A stretch of 64,000 bases of DNA from Desulfobacteraceae bacterium (GTDB lineage: Bacteria; Desulfobacterota; Desulfobacteria; Desulfobacterales; Desulfosarcinaceae): assembly GCA_027068085.1 (NCBI GenBank), contig JAMOUQ010000049.1, forward strand, positions 24,586 through 88,585, read 5' to 3'. The notes under the pieces were generated by a model that worked only from the letters and a program-made list of their open reading frames with translations, ran no database searches and had not been told where the DNA came from. The translations under genes and the position numbers were made by a program. This document shows, one piece after another, positions 1 to 8,017 of this stretch (position 1 is its first letter; every line of letters starts with the position of its first letter).

Positions 1-90
1 CTCAAGCGTTTTCTGATCAACAACAGGCTAAATCTTCGCAAGCGGCCCATCCGCATCCGCCAGATCGTCGATACCGAGGCCGGAAACTGA
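1..90 (+). CDS. C-terminal fragment of an unidentified protein (5' end outside window)
   Basis: An open frame runs from base 1 to the TGA at 88-90 and encodes 29 residues, rich in Arg and Lys and ending in DTEAGN. The rest of the gene lies upstream of the window. It converges on the mltF gene, whose stop codon is only 18 bases away. Too little is visible to name a family. Reading it as coding rests on frame openness, tight spacing and the absence of any other gene here. Confidence 0.45.
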   Translation, partial: LKRFLINNRLNLRKRPIRIRQIVDTEAGN

Positions 91-108
91 CGGCCCCGAT
101 ATCCGCCT

Positions 109-1548
109 TCAGAAAAATCCCCGGGGGCGGTTTCCAAAATAGTCCCGCAGAACGTCATAGTAAGTCCTGATCCGGTCCACGTACTGGACGGCCTCTTTGC
201 CCCGGGCATATCCATGGGGCAGGGTGCGGTAGTATTTCTTTTGCTGCAGCAGGGGCAAGACGTCCCTGATGGTCCGCCAGGTATCGGCCGGTTTGCCCAG
301 TCTGGCTGCCAGCAGGCGGGCGTCCTGCAGATGCCCGAAGCCCAGGTTGTAGGCCGCCAGGGCCAGGTAGGTGCGGTCCGGTTCCGGCACTTTTTCCTCG
401 ATCCGGTTGTGAAGCCGGGCCAGATAGCGGGTTCCGGCAAAGATCGATTCCCGGGCCGCCATCCGGTTCTTGACCCCCATGTCGCGGGCCGTGTCCAGGG
501 TGAGCATCATCATTCCGCGCACTCCGGTGAAGCTCCGGGCGCGGGGGTTCCAGTGGGATTCCTGGTAAGACTGGGCGGCCACCAGCATCCAGTTCAGCCC
601 GTACCGGGCGGCCGCCTGTTTGAAATATTCGATATATCTTGGCAGGTGGCTGGAGATTTTTTTCCGGAAACGGACCAGATCCACGTAGTCGAACCGTTCC
701 AGATGACCGTAGTAGTGTTTTATCAGGCTGCGGATGAGATCGCCGGTTTTGGGCAGGGCAAACCAATGCTTTACAGCCTGCTGCAGCCGGTGATTCTGCC
801 GGCCGATGGCCCAGCGCAGCTGCTGGGCCGGTTCGAGGCTGAAATGGACCACCAGCTCGGGATACAGCCAGCGGTTGCTGGTGAAGGTGTTGGATTCGAC
901 CACGGTGAGATCTGCCGAGCGTTTCTGCACAAGATCCAGCAGGTCTTCGGAGCTGTAACTGGAACGCAGCACCCAGCGGGCCGAGGGCACCTGGCGTTTC
1001 AGTTTTTCCAGGGCCTCCTGCCTTGCGCTGCTGGGGGCATACCAGATGCTGCGGCCCTTGAGGTCTGCCGGCCGGGTAACATCGGGCCGGCCGCGGCGGC
1101 CGATGACCTGCTGGTTGACATCCAGGTAGGAAGGGCCGAGATAGACCAGCTTGGCCACCCGGCGGCCCAGGGGAAAACCCGGGGCCAGGATGTCACCCCG
1201 GCCGGTGGCAAGGGCCGTGATCATGTCCTCTTCGTCTTCCCGGACAACCACCTTGAGACTGACCCCCAGATGATCGGCGAAAGCTTCGGCCAGGTCGTAT
1301 TCGAAACCGGCCGGACCGTTCGGGCCTTCAAAATAGGTGGTGGAGCTGTTGCGGGTGATGAGCTTCAGGTATCCCCTGGCCCGGATGGTTTCCAGACCGT
1401 CGCGCATGGCGTCGCAGCCGGTCAGAACGAGTATGGCCGAGGCCAGCAGTGCCGCGCCGGCCAGCAGGGAGGTTATGCCGCGTTGCAGGACCGGCCCCAT
1501 GGCGAGCCCCGGCAAGGACAGGCTTTTTTGTGACTTGTTTTCTCTCAT
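109..1548 (-). CDS. mltF: Membrane-bound lytic murein transglycosylase F (MltF)
   Basis: Lipoprotein enzyme expected to cleave peptidoglycan glycan strands at the periplasmic face of the outer membrane, forming 1,6-anhydro ends. The 479-residue product has a hydrophobic signal ending in a lipobox (VLTGC, Cys45), a type-3 extracellular solute-binding domain (about 55-275) and a C-terminal SLT domain (about 305-460). The SLT signature QSYQESHW is present with the likely catalytic Glu330, followed by GVRGMMML. This two-domain order is the MltF pattern. The ATG overlaps the TGA of the upstream acyl-CoA synthetase beta gene (ATGA), so the two are translationally coupled although their functions are unrelated. 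Length is normal for the family. Confidence 0.9.
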   Translation of the reverse strand: MRENKSQKSLSLPGLAMGPVLQRGITSLLAGAALLASAILVLTGCDAMRDGLETIRARGYLKLITRNSSTTYFEGPNGPAGFEYDLAEAFADHLGVSLKVVVREDEEDMITALATGRGDILAPGFPLGRRVAKLVYLGPSYLDVNQQVIGRRGRPDVTRPADLKGRSIWYAPSSARQEALEKLKRQVPSARWVLRSSYSSEDLLDLVQKRSADLTVVESNTFTSNRWLYPELVVHFSLEPAQQLRWAIGRQNHRLQQAVKHWFALPKTGDLIRSLIKHYYGHLERFDYVDLVRFRKKISSHLPRYIEYFKQAAARYGLNWMLVAAQSYQESHWNPRARSFTGVRGMMMLTLDTARDMGVKNRMAARESIFAGTRYLARLHNRIEEKVPEPDRTYLALAAYNLGFGHLQDARLLAARLGKPADTWRTIRDVLPLLQQKKYYRTLPHGYARGKEAVQYVDRIRTYYDVLRDYFGNRPRGFF

Positions 1549-2288
1549 GCCCGGCTTGACGGTCTCTTGCCGCCGGTGTCAGGTTCGGGTTTGTCCGTGC
1601 CGGCAGCATATCCGGCATCCAGGATGATCCTGGCATCTGCCGCCAGGCAGCCGTCCGGGTTGCACAGAACCGGGTTGAGATCTATGGATTCCACCTTGTC
1701 GGCCATTTTGACCAGCAGCTTGGAAAAGTTGAGCATCAGTTCCACCAGGGCTTCCCTGTTTACCGGACGGCTGCCGCGGAAGCCGTTGAGCAGATCCCTG
1801 GCCCGCAGGCATTTGATCATCGAATCCACGTCCCGGCGCTTCAGGGGAGCCATCCGCAGGGCGGTGTCGTGGTAGATTTCCACCCCGGTTCCTCCCATGC
1901 CCAGCAGGACGACCGGGCCGAACTGGGCGTCGATCTTGCCGCCCACGATCAGCTCCAGGCCCCGGCCCATGGCTTCCACCAGCACCGCCTGGCATCCTTT
2001 GATGCCTGTAAGGCGGTGGTAGGCCTGTTCCAGCTGGGATTCATCACCGATGGGCAGGATCACCGCCCCGGCATCCGACTTGTGAATCAGAGTGATTCCC
2101 ACCGCCTTGGCCACCACCGGAAAACCCAGCTTTTTGGCGGCGGCCACGGCCTGCCGGGCCGACTGGACCACCCTGCCGGCCGGGACGGGGATACCCGACA
2201 GCTTTAGGATGCGCTTGGCATCCGGCTCAAGCACCCAGCCGTAAGGCCTGGAGTCTTCCAGGATTTGTCTGATTGCTTTTTTCAGCAT
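1545..2288 (-). CDS. Acyl-CoA synthetase (ADP/NDP-forming), beta subunit (ATP-grasp)
   Basis: The 247-residue protein is the ATP-grasp half of an NDP-forming acyl-CoA synthetase, which interconverts acyl-CoA + ADP + Pi with acid + CoA + ATP. Visible features are the N-terminal hinge LSGIPVPAGRVV, the GFPVVAKAVG strand, HKSDAGAV and a Glu-rich grasp region with GMGGTGVEIYHD. The best start is ATG 2288, which overlaps the alpha stop (ATGCTGA); a GTG at 2297 is an in-frame alternative. The order alpha then beta, as separate overlapping genes, is the split form found in many anaerobes; other bacteria carry the fused form. Substrate cannot be read from sequence. Confidence 0.85.
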   Translation of the reverse strand: MLKKAIRQILEDSRPYGWVLEPDAKRILKLSGIPVPAGRVVQSARQAVAAAKKLGFPVVAKAVGITLIHKSDAGAVILPIGDESQLEQAYHRLTGIKGCQAVLVEAMGRGLELIVGGKIDAQFGPVVLLGMGGTGVEIYHDTALRMAPLKRRDVDSMIKCLRARDLLNGFRGSRPVNREALVELMLNFSKLLVKMADKVESIDLNPVLCNPDGCLAADARIILDAGYAAGTDKPEPDTGGKRPSSRA

Positions 2289-3655
2289 GGCTGGCACCTT
2301 CTCAGGGCTTCCAGCATCAGCACGGCCCCTTCGATTGAGTTTGATACCGGAACCCGGTTCAGTTCGAAACCTTCGATCAGAATGCGGTATTTTTCCACAT
2401 GGGGGACATAGGCCACCATGGGTATGTCACGGTCACGGTTGACGTGGCTCAGCCGCGCCCCCAGGTCGGACGAGATGCCCGGAGAATAGGGCAGCAAAGA
2501 GAGCAGAACGGAGTCTATGTCGCTTGATCCGACCAGGCCGTTGGCCGCGGCGATGAAATCGTCGTCCCGGGCGCTGCCGGTAAGGTCGACCGGGTTGCCC
2601 AGGGCGGCTATCTCGCGGATGGAAGGCGACAGTTTCCGGCGGATAAGCTCCCGGGTCGCCTCGTCCAGGGGCGGAACCTTCAGGCTGTGAGCGTCGCAGG
2701 CATCGACGGCCAGCACACCGTGGCCGCCGCTTACGGTTATGATGCCCACCTGCCCCTCGATGGCCTGTTTGTAACAGCTCAGGGATTCGCAAAAGGAGAT
2801 CATCTCGTATTCGTTGCGGGCCTCCACTATGCCGTGTTGAGCCAGTACCTGGGAAAAAACGGCGTAATCGCCCGCCAGGGACGCGGTGTGGCTGGATACC
2901 GCCCGCTTGCCCCGGCTGCTCTTGCCGGCTTTCAGGACCACCACCGGTTTGGGGCACTTGCGGGCGAGCTCGACGAAGGTGCGGCCTTCACCCGGCCCGA
3001 AGCCTTCGATGTAGAAAGCGATGACCTCGGTTGCCGGATCGCGCGCCAGGTAGCGCAGCAGGTGGGTTTCCCGAATCAGGGCCTTGTTGCCGATGGATAC
3101 GGCCAGCGAAAGCCCGATCCCCTGGCCGACGAACTTGACTATCTGGTCCACCAGCACTCCTCCGCTCTGGCTTACCAGGGCCACGTTGCCCTTCACGGGC
3201 CGGACCAGCCTTTCCCCGGGCAGGAAGAAGGTGTCGAAGCGGTCGGGCACGTATATCCCAAGACAGTTGGGACCGATGAAAGGGAAACCGGCTTCCCGGG
3301 CCATGGCGGTTATCCGGTCCTGGAGATCCTGCCGTCCGCTTTCGGCAAAACCACCTGAAATGACCGTGGCGGAGCCTGCCCGGCAGGCGATACACTCCTG
3401 GATTATGGACGGAACGTGCCGGGCGCGGGCGGCTATCACCACGTGGTCTATCCTTTGGGGCACCTCGGCCAGGCTCCTGTAGACCGTGTCTTTCAGGATG
3501 CGACCTCCCCTGGGATTGACCGGATAGACCCTGACCGGGTAGCGCAGGCTGAGTTTGTTGAAGATCACGTTGGCCGGGTGGCTGGAATTGGTAAGGGATA
3601 CTCCCACCACGGCCATGGTTTTGGGAGCGAACAAGGGTTTGAAGTCTGTTTTCAT
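2282..3655 (-). CDS. Acyl-CoA synthetase (ADP/NDP-forming), alpha subunit (CoA-binding and ligase domains)
   Basis: 457 residues. The N-terminal Rossmann-type CoA-binding domain is marked by MAVVGVS, the central succinyl-CoA-ligase-like domains by GPNCLGIY, SQSGGVLVDQ and SIGNKA, and the phosphohistidine-loop region by SSHTASLAGD. Together with the downstream ATP-grasp subunit it should form an ADP-forming acid:CoA ligase giving substrate-level ATP from acyl-CoA, or activating acids. The start is set at ATG 3655 because GGAGAAGGC sits immediately upstream; the open frame extends 16 codons further without a better ribosome site. It is the first gene of the alpha-beta-mltF run. The preceding 99 bases separate it from the lipoprotein gene. 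Confidence 0.87.
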   Translation of the reverse strand: MKTDFKPLFAPKTMAVVGVSLTNSSHPANVIFNKLSLRYPVRVYPVNPRGGRILKDTVYRSLAEVPQRIDHVVIAARARHVPSIIQECIACRAGSATVISGGFAESGRQDLQDRITAMAREAGFPFIGPNCLGIYVPDRFDTFFLPGERLVRPVKGNVALVSQSGGVLVDQIVKFVGQGIGLSLAVSIGNKALIRETHLLRYLARDPATEVIAFYIEGFGPGEGRTFVELARKCPKPVVVLKAGKSSRGKRAVSSHTASLAGDYAVFSQVLAQHGIVEARNEYEMISFCESLSCYKQAIEGQVGIITVSGGHGVLAVDACDAHSLKVPPLDEATRELIRRKLSPSIREIAALGNPVDLTGSARDDDFIAAANGLVGSSDIDSVLLSLLPYSPGISSDLGARLSHVNRDRDIPMVAYVPHVEKYRILIEGFELNRVPVSNSIEGAVLMLEALRRCQPC

Positions 3656-3754
3656 GCCTTCTCCGATGTTGGAGACCCGCAGGTTGCTACGGGTGATAAC
3701 CAAAACGTATTACATGCCGGCGTGAGGGTCAAGAAAAGGGCAGCCGCGGTGGCT

Positions 3755-5062
3755 TCAGCGATAGGCGCCCGTTTCCAGGGCCTCGAGTTTTTCCAGCAGC
3801 CGGCGGGCGTTGGCGATGTCGCGGCGGGCCTTGTCCAGGTTGGGATTGAGCCGCAGGGCGGCCTGCCACTGCTCTATGGCCAGTTCCAGCTCTTCGTTGA
3901 GAAAATACTTGACCCCGTTGCGGTAGTGGGTTTCGGCGGCGGCATTGAGCCGCAGCTGGGCATCGTTGATCAGGACGGCGGTGTCTTCGTAGGCCGGGTC
4001 GATGGTCTCCAGCACGGCGATGGCTTCCTGGTCCTTGCCCTCGGCCAGCAGCTGGTTGGCGATGGCATAGTTGATCGCATCCATCAGGGACTTGGCCGCC
4101 TGGTTGCCGGGCTCCGAAGCCAGAATCTCCTCCACCACCGTACGGGCCTCCAGGTAGGCTCCTTCTTCCAGGCGGGTGCGGGCAAGCTTGAGACGGTCGT
4201 CCATGGCCTGGCATTTCAGGTTCTCGCGGGCCCGGGCCATGGCCTTGTCGCGGCCCTTGAAGCCCGGCCGGACCCGTTTGAGCCGTTCCAGGGCTTCCCA
4301 GAACTGGCGGTGTTTCATCAGCTCGGCGGCCTGGCGGAAGTAGATCTTGTCGGCCAGACAGCGGGCCTCCTTGTAATGGGGGCTGCCGGGTTCGATCTGG
4401 CCTATCAGGGCCAGGGCGCCGTCAAGGTCGCCCCGGGAAAATTTTTCCCGGGCTTCGATGATCAGCTGCTCGATGGCCCCGGGCGGCCTGAGGTATTCAG
4501 CCGGCAGGGTGGGCAAGATCAGGACCTTGCCGGGAAAGATGGGCCGGCCGGGATCCAGGTCGTTGAAATAGGCGATTACCGGTGCCAGTTCGGCGTCCTT
4601 GTATGTCCTGTAGGCGATGGTGCTCAGGGAATCACCTTTTCTGATGCGGTAAGATACCTGTTCCTTGCGGTGGAGCCGGTTTTTCAGATAATCCAGCGCT
4701 CCGCGGTGATCGGGCCGGTAGCGCAGGGTCGTCAGGAAGTGGAGCCGGGCGCGGGCGAAATCTCCCTGCTGGTAGGCGTTGACGCCCTTGGCAAAATGCC
4801 GGCGGGCCCTTTCGCGGGCCGTTTTTTTCAGTTTCCTGATGGCCTTTTCGGCCGTCTTGTCGCCGGCTTCCAGGCGCCGGACGGCCTTCCACAGCAAGAT
4901 GGCCTCATGGAGGCGGTCTTCTTTTTCCTTGGCCAGTGCCAGGTCACGGTAATGCTGGGCCGGAGAGGCAATGGTGGCTTTCAGCCTGGTCCAGGTGGAG
5001 CTGCACCCGGCCGCCAGGCAGGCCAGGCAAACGGCGACTGTCAACGGCAGCAGGCGTTTCAT
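3755..5062 (-). CDS. Lipoprotein with LysM domain and TPR-like repeats
   Basis: 435 residues starting with a lipoprotein signal (AVCLACLAAGC, Cys20). About residues 60-130 are helical repeats, then a LysM domain (about 135-185, starting VSYRIRKGDSLSTIAY and ending PGKVLILPTLP) that should bind peptidoglycan, then a long tetratricopeptide-like helical array to the C terminus. The role is likely scaffolding at the cell wall or outer membrane. The ATG overlaps the TGA of the deacetylase gene upstream (ATGA), so it is the last gene of a cyclase-deacetylase-TPR operon. No enzymatic motif is seen; the specific partner is unknown. Confidence 0.75.
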   Translation of the reverse strand: MKRLLPLTVAVCLACLAAGCSSTWTRLKATIASPAQHYRDLALAKEKEDRLHEAILLWKAVRRLEAGDKTAEKAIRKLKKTARERARRHFAKGVNAYQQGDFARARLHFLTTLRYRPDHRGALDYLKNRLHRKEQVSYRIRKGDSLSTIAYRTYKDAELAPVIAYFNDLDPGRPIFPGKVLILPTLPAEYLRPPGAIEQLIIEAREKFSRGDLDGALALIGQIEPGSPHYKEARCLADKIYFRQAAELMKHRQFWEALERLKRVRPGFKGRDKAMARARENLKCQAMDDRLKLARTRLEEGAYLEARTVVEEILASEPGNQAAKSLMDAINYAIANQLLAEGKDQEAIAVLETIDPAYEDTAVLINDAQLRLNAAAETHYRNGVKYFLNEELELAIEQWQAALRLNPNLDKARRDIANARRLLEKLEALETGAYR

Positions 5063-6117
5063 CGCAACTCCAGGGGTTCGAAGACCTTGAGGTTCTTGGC
5101 GAACTGGGTGAGGTCGTAATGTCCGTAGATCATGGAGCGCCTGACCTTGAAATTGTCGACAAAGAAAGGATTGCTGCCGCGGTTCAGGGTGAAGCCGGCC
5201 CGGTAGCCGAATTTCTTGGCAATGGCGATCACAAGATCGTTGGTCTTGCCGAAAGGATAGGCCAGGTAGCGGCAGGGTGCGCCGATGTTTTTCCGGATCA
5301 AAGCCTTTGATTGCCCCAGCTCGCGGTCCAGGTGCCTGATATGATCCTGGAGGCCGGCCTTGGGAGGCAGGCGGGTAAGGTCAGGCAGGCTGAGGGTCTG
5401 GGATTGGACTGAAATGCCATGGCCGGCCATTTCGCGCAGCTGTTTCCATGTCAGGGCCTTTGGCGCTCCGATAAAGTCGGTGTAGATGAAAACCGTGGCC
5501 GGGAAACCGTATTTTTTCAAGATGGGATAGGCGATATCGTAGACCGAGCGCCAGCCGTTGTCGAAAGTGATCACCACCGCCTTTGGCGGCAGCCCGCTTT
5601 TCATTTCCAGATAGTCCATCAGGCGGTCGATGGATACCGGGTGGTAGCCGTTGTCCCGGAGGAATTTCATCTGGCGTTCAAAGGCTGAACGCGGAACCAC
5701 CAGCCGGCCGGACTTTTCCCCGGCCAGTTTCAGATAGGCCAGGACCGGCACTGTCCGGTAGCCTTCGGGGACGAGTCCGCCCGGATGAAGGTCCTTGCGG
5801 GCAATCACCAGGGTGTCGCCGGGGACGGCCCGGCTTACATTGTTCAGCGCCGCTATCTGCCACCATTTGCCGGAATCGCCCAGGTAAGTGGCGGCAAGGG
5901 ATCGCAGGCTCTGGCCCTCTGTCACGGTCACCAGGAAGAAATCCGGGGTCTTGATCGGGGCCGCGGCCTTCGGCCCGGCAGCCGACATCCGGCTGCATCC
6001 TGCTGCCGCCGTCAAAAGCGCGGCCAGGCTCAGGATGATCAGCAACAGGGCCCCGGCGGTGGCCGCCGGCCTCGATGATGGCGGCCATGGCCGCATTCTG
6101 TCAGCAGACGATTTCAT
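5059..6117 (-). CDS. LysM-containing polysaccharide deacetylase lipoprotein
   Basis: 352 residues. A signal with lipobox (LLTAAAGC, Cys41) is followed by a LysM domain (about 58-107, VTEGQSLRSLAATYLGD ending PGDTLVIARKDL) and a NodB-type carbohydrate esterase-4 domain (about 150-345). CE4 motifs are visible: VVITFDNGWRSVYD (motif 1; the usual second Asp is Asn, TFDNG), the motif-2 position reads SVQSQTLSLPDL where active enzymes carry HSxxH, and the late strand AYPFGKTND. Because the metal-binding HxxxH is not evident, activity is uncertain. GAGGT precedes the ATG, and the start overlaps the cyclase stop by 17 bases. Likely acts on cell-wall or exported polysaccharide. Confidence 0.78.
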   Translation of the reverse strand: MKSSADRMRPWPPSSRPAATAGALLLIILSLAALLTAAAGCSRMSAAGPKAAAPIKTPDFFLVTVTEGQSLRSLAATYLGDSGKWWQIAALNNVSRAVPGDTLVIARKDLHPGGLVPEGYRTVPVLAYLKLAGEKSGRLVVPRSAFERQMKFLRDNGYHPVSIDRLMDYLEMKSGLPPKAVVITFDNGWRSVYDIAYPILKKYGFPATVFIYTDFIGAPKALTWKQLREMAGHGISVQSQTLSLPDLTRLPPKAGLQDHIRHLDRELGQSKALIRKNIGAPCRYLAYPFGKTNDLVIAIAKKFGYRAGFTLNRGSNPFFVDNFKVRRSMIYGHYDLTQFAKNLKVFEPLELR

Positions 6118-7807
6118 ATACCTCTATGGGATCAGCCTTGCCCTTTACGTTGTGCCGGCCAAGCGAGACCACCTCGATTCCCGGCGGCAGGCGTTTTTTA
6201 ACGGCCTTGCTTATCACCACTTTACCGGGTCCTGCAAGGGAGTTGAGCCGCGAAGCGATATTTACGGTATCGCCGATGACGGTGTATTCCATCTTGTCGG
6301 CCGAGCCGATGTTGCCGGCCACCACATCACCGGTATGGATGCTGATGCCGGCCGAACCCATCAGCGGGTTCCGGCCGTGTTTTTGGCGGCCGAGCTCTTT
6401 TTGCAGGGCCACGGCGCAACGGACGGCCCGCTGGGCGTGGTCTTTCCTGAATATCGGGACACCGAAGACCGCCAGGACGGCGTCACCGATGAACTTGTCG
6501 ACGTAGCCGCCGTATTCGATGATCACCGCCGTGACCGCTTCCAGGAACTGGTTGAGCCATTCCACCACCTGTTCGGGAGGCTGGTTGGCTGCAATGGGGG
6601 TGAACTGGCGCACGTCTATGAACAGAACGGAAGCCTCGTTGCGGCTTCCCTTGAGCCATGTTTTTTCCGGGTCGGCCAGGATCATGGCCATTATTTCACT
6701 GCCCAGGTACTTGCCGAACGACTTCTGGGCCATGGCGTTTTTCCACAGTTCTTCGCTCATCCGGTTGAAGGCCGCTGCCAGGTTGCCCAGTTCGTCCTTG
6801 CGCTTCAGTGGGACCTTGTAACGGTAATTGCCCCTGGCGATCTGCTGGGTGGCCTGCACAAGCTGGTTTATGGGCCGTGAAAACCTGAAGCCGAACATGA
6901 CGGCGATCACCAGCCCGACAAGGACCACCACCACGGTTATCAGGATGACCGATATTCGCTCTTTTTCGATCAGCTGCTTAATGAAATCCAGGGAAACCCC
7001 GACATGTACCTGCCCCAGGAATTTACCCTTGAACTTTATGTCCCGTCCCAGGTCGAGCAGGTGTTCGCCCGATATCCCCTGGTAGGCATAGTAGACGACC
7101 TCCCCTTTTTTCTGCTTGGATCCCGTGATCCGGGGCGGTTGATAGACCCGCCCGATCCGGTCCACGTTGGTGTGGGCCTTGATCACCCCCTGGGTGTCCA
7201 CTATCAGGGCATAGCGCAGGCCTTCAACCTTGGTCGCTTCCCGGATCAGGGTGTTCAGCCCCAGGACGTTGTCTTCCAGCAGGGGAATCCTGGCGTTGTT
7301 GGCAAAATAGTTCAGGCTGACCGTGCCCATCCTGACGGTCTGCTCGTAGAGTCTTGCTTTCTGCTGATTGAGCACCACCATGCTCAGGGTCAAAATGGTA
7401 AGGACGACGATGAAGGTGGTGGCCACCGACAGCTGGAACCAGATCGGTATCCGGGGATAGGGCAGGTGGTCGAAAAAGGTGCCGTGCTTTTCGATCACCT
7501 GCTGGTGGATGTTGTCCGAAAGGGTGCTGACGTTGATTTTGTACTCGTCGTTGATGGCCTTGACGATTTTTTCTTCGGTGGTGTATCCCAGCTGGCAGAT
7601 GACCATTCCCAGACGAACCATCCGTCCGTCCTGCATCAAGATTTCACGTTGGGTTTCAAGGGCTTTTTCAAGCTGGTCGTCTGTTATCAGGCCCCGGCGC
7701 TTGAGCAGCTCACCGATGAAGATGTCCTGGCGCACCACCTGCTTGCGGTGTCTGAATCGGCTCAGACTCTGGAAAACGGCTGGTATGGGGAATTTGAGTT
7801 TCGGCAT
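6101..7807 (-). CDS. Class III nucleotidyl cyclase with N-terminal MshEN-like domain, periplasmic sensor and HAMP
   Basis: 568 residues. After a short basic leader, residues about 25-95 resemble the MshEN/T2SSE N-terminal fold, with two LG-containing helical units (IGELLKRRGLITDDQLEKAL and RLGMVICQLGYTTEEKIVK). A first membrane helix (WFQLSVATTFIVVLTILTL), an extracytoplasmic region, a second helix (VILITVVVVLVGLVIAVMF), a HAMP domain and a class III cyclase domain follow. The catalytic domain shows SVLFIDVRQFTPIA, DKFIGDAVLAVFG (metal Asps) and VIGDTVNIASRLN. Product is probably cAMP, but specificity is not readable. Start taken at ATG 7807 with GGAGA upstream; a TTG at 7891 would add 28 residues. 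First gene of the lipoprotein operon. Confidence 0.82.
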   Translation of the reverse strand: MPKLKFPIPAVFQSLSRFRHRKQVVRQDIFIGELLKRRGLITDDQLEKALETQREILMQDGRMVRLGMVICQLGYTTEEKIVKAINDEYKINVSTLSDNIHQQVIEKHGTFFDHLPYPRIPIWFQLSVATTFIVVLTILTLSMVVLNQQKARLYEQTVRMGTVSLNYFANNARIPLLEDNVLGLNTLIREATKVEGLRYALIVDTQGVIKAHTNVDRIGRVYQPPRITGSKQKKGEVVYYAYQGISGEHLLDLGRDIKFKGKFLGQVHVGVSLDFIKQLIEKERISVILITVVVVLVGLVIAVMFGFRFSRPINQLVQATQQIARGNYRYKVPLKRKDELGNLAAAFNRMSEELWKNAMAQKSFGKYLGSEIMAMILADPEKTWLKGSRNEASVLFIDVRQFTPIAANQPPEQVVEWLNQFLEAVTAVIIEYGGYVDKFIGDAVLAVFGVPIFRKDHAQRAVRCAVALQKELGRQKHGRNPLMGSAGISIHTGDVVAGNIGSADKMEYTVIGDTVNIASRLNSLAGPGKVVISKAVKKRLPPGIEVVSLGRHNVKGKADPIEVYEIVC

Positions 7808-8017
7808 GGCGGCGGCGAGATTCTCCGGGAGTGCGGCATTCTCCGCGGAAACATTCTTACAATTTATATAAAGATAACCTCTCAATGTCAAAAGCTAATT
7901 TTGGCGGCGGGGTTTGACCTTGGCCGGTAATGCTTATCTTGTAACAGGTGAAGCCGTTGCGGGCGCATTGATTTCAGGTTTTTGGCGGACTTGGCCGCCA
8001 TGGCGAAAGAAAGAGCG

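Noticed and set aside
3416..5119. 567-residue plus-strand open frame across the LysM/TPR lipoprotein gene
   Set aside because: It is antisense to a gene with a clear lipobox, LysM domain and coupled start. High GC leaves stop-free shadow frames.
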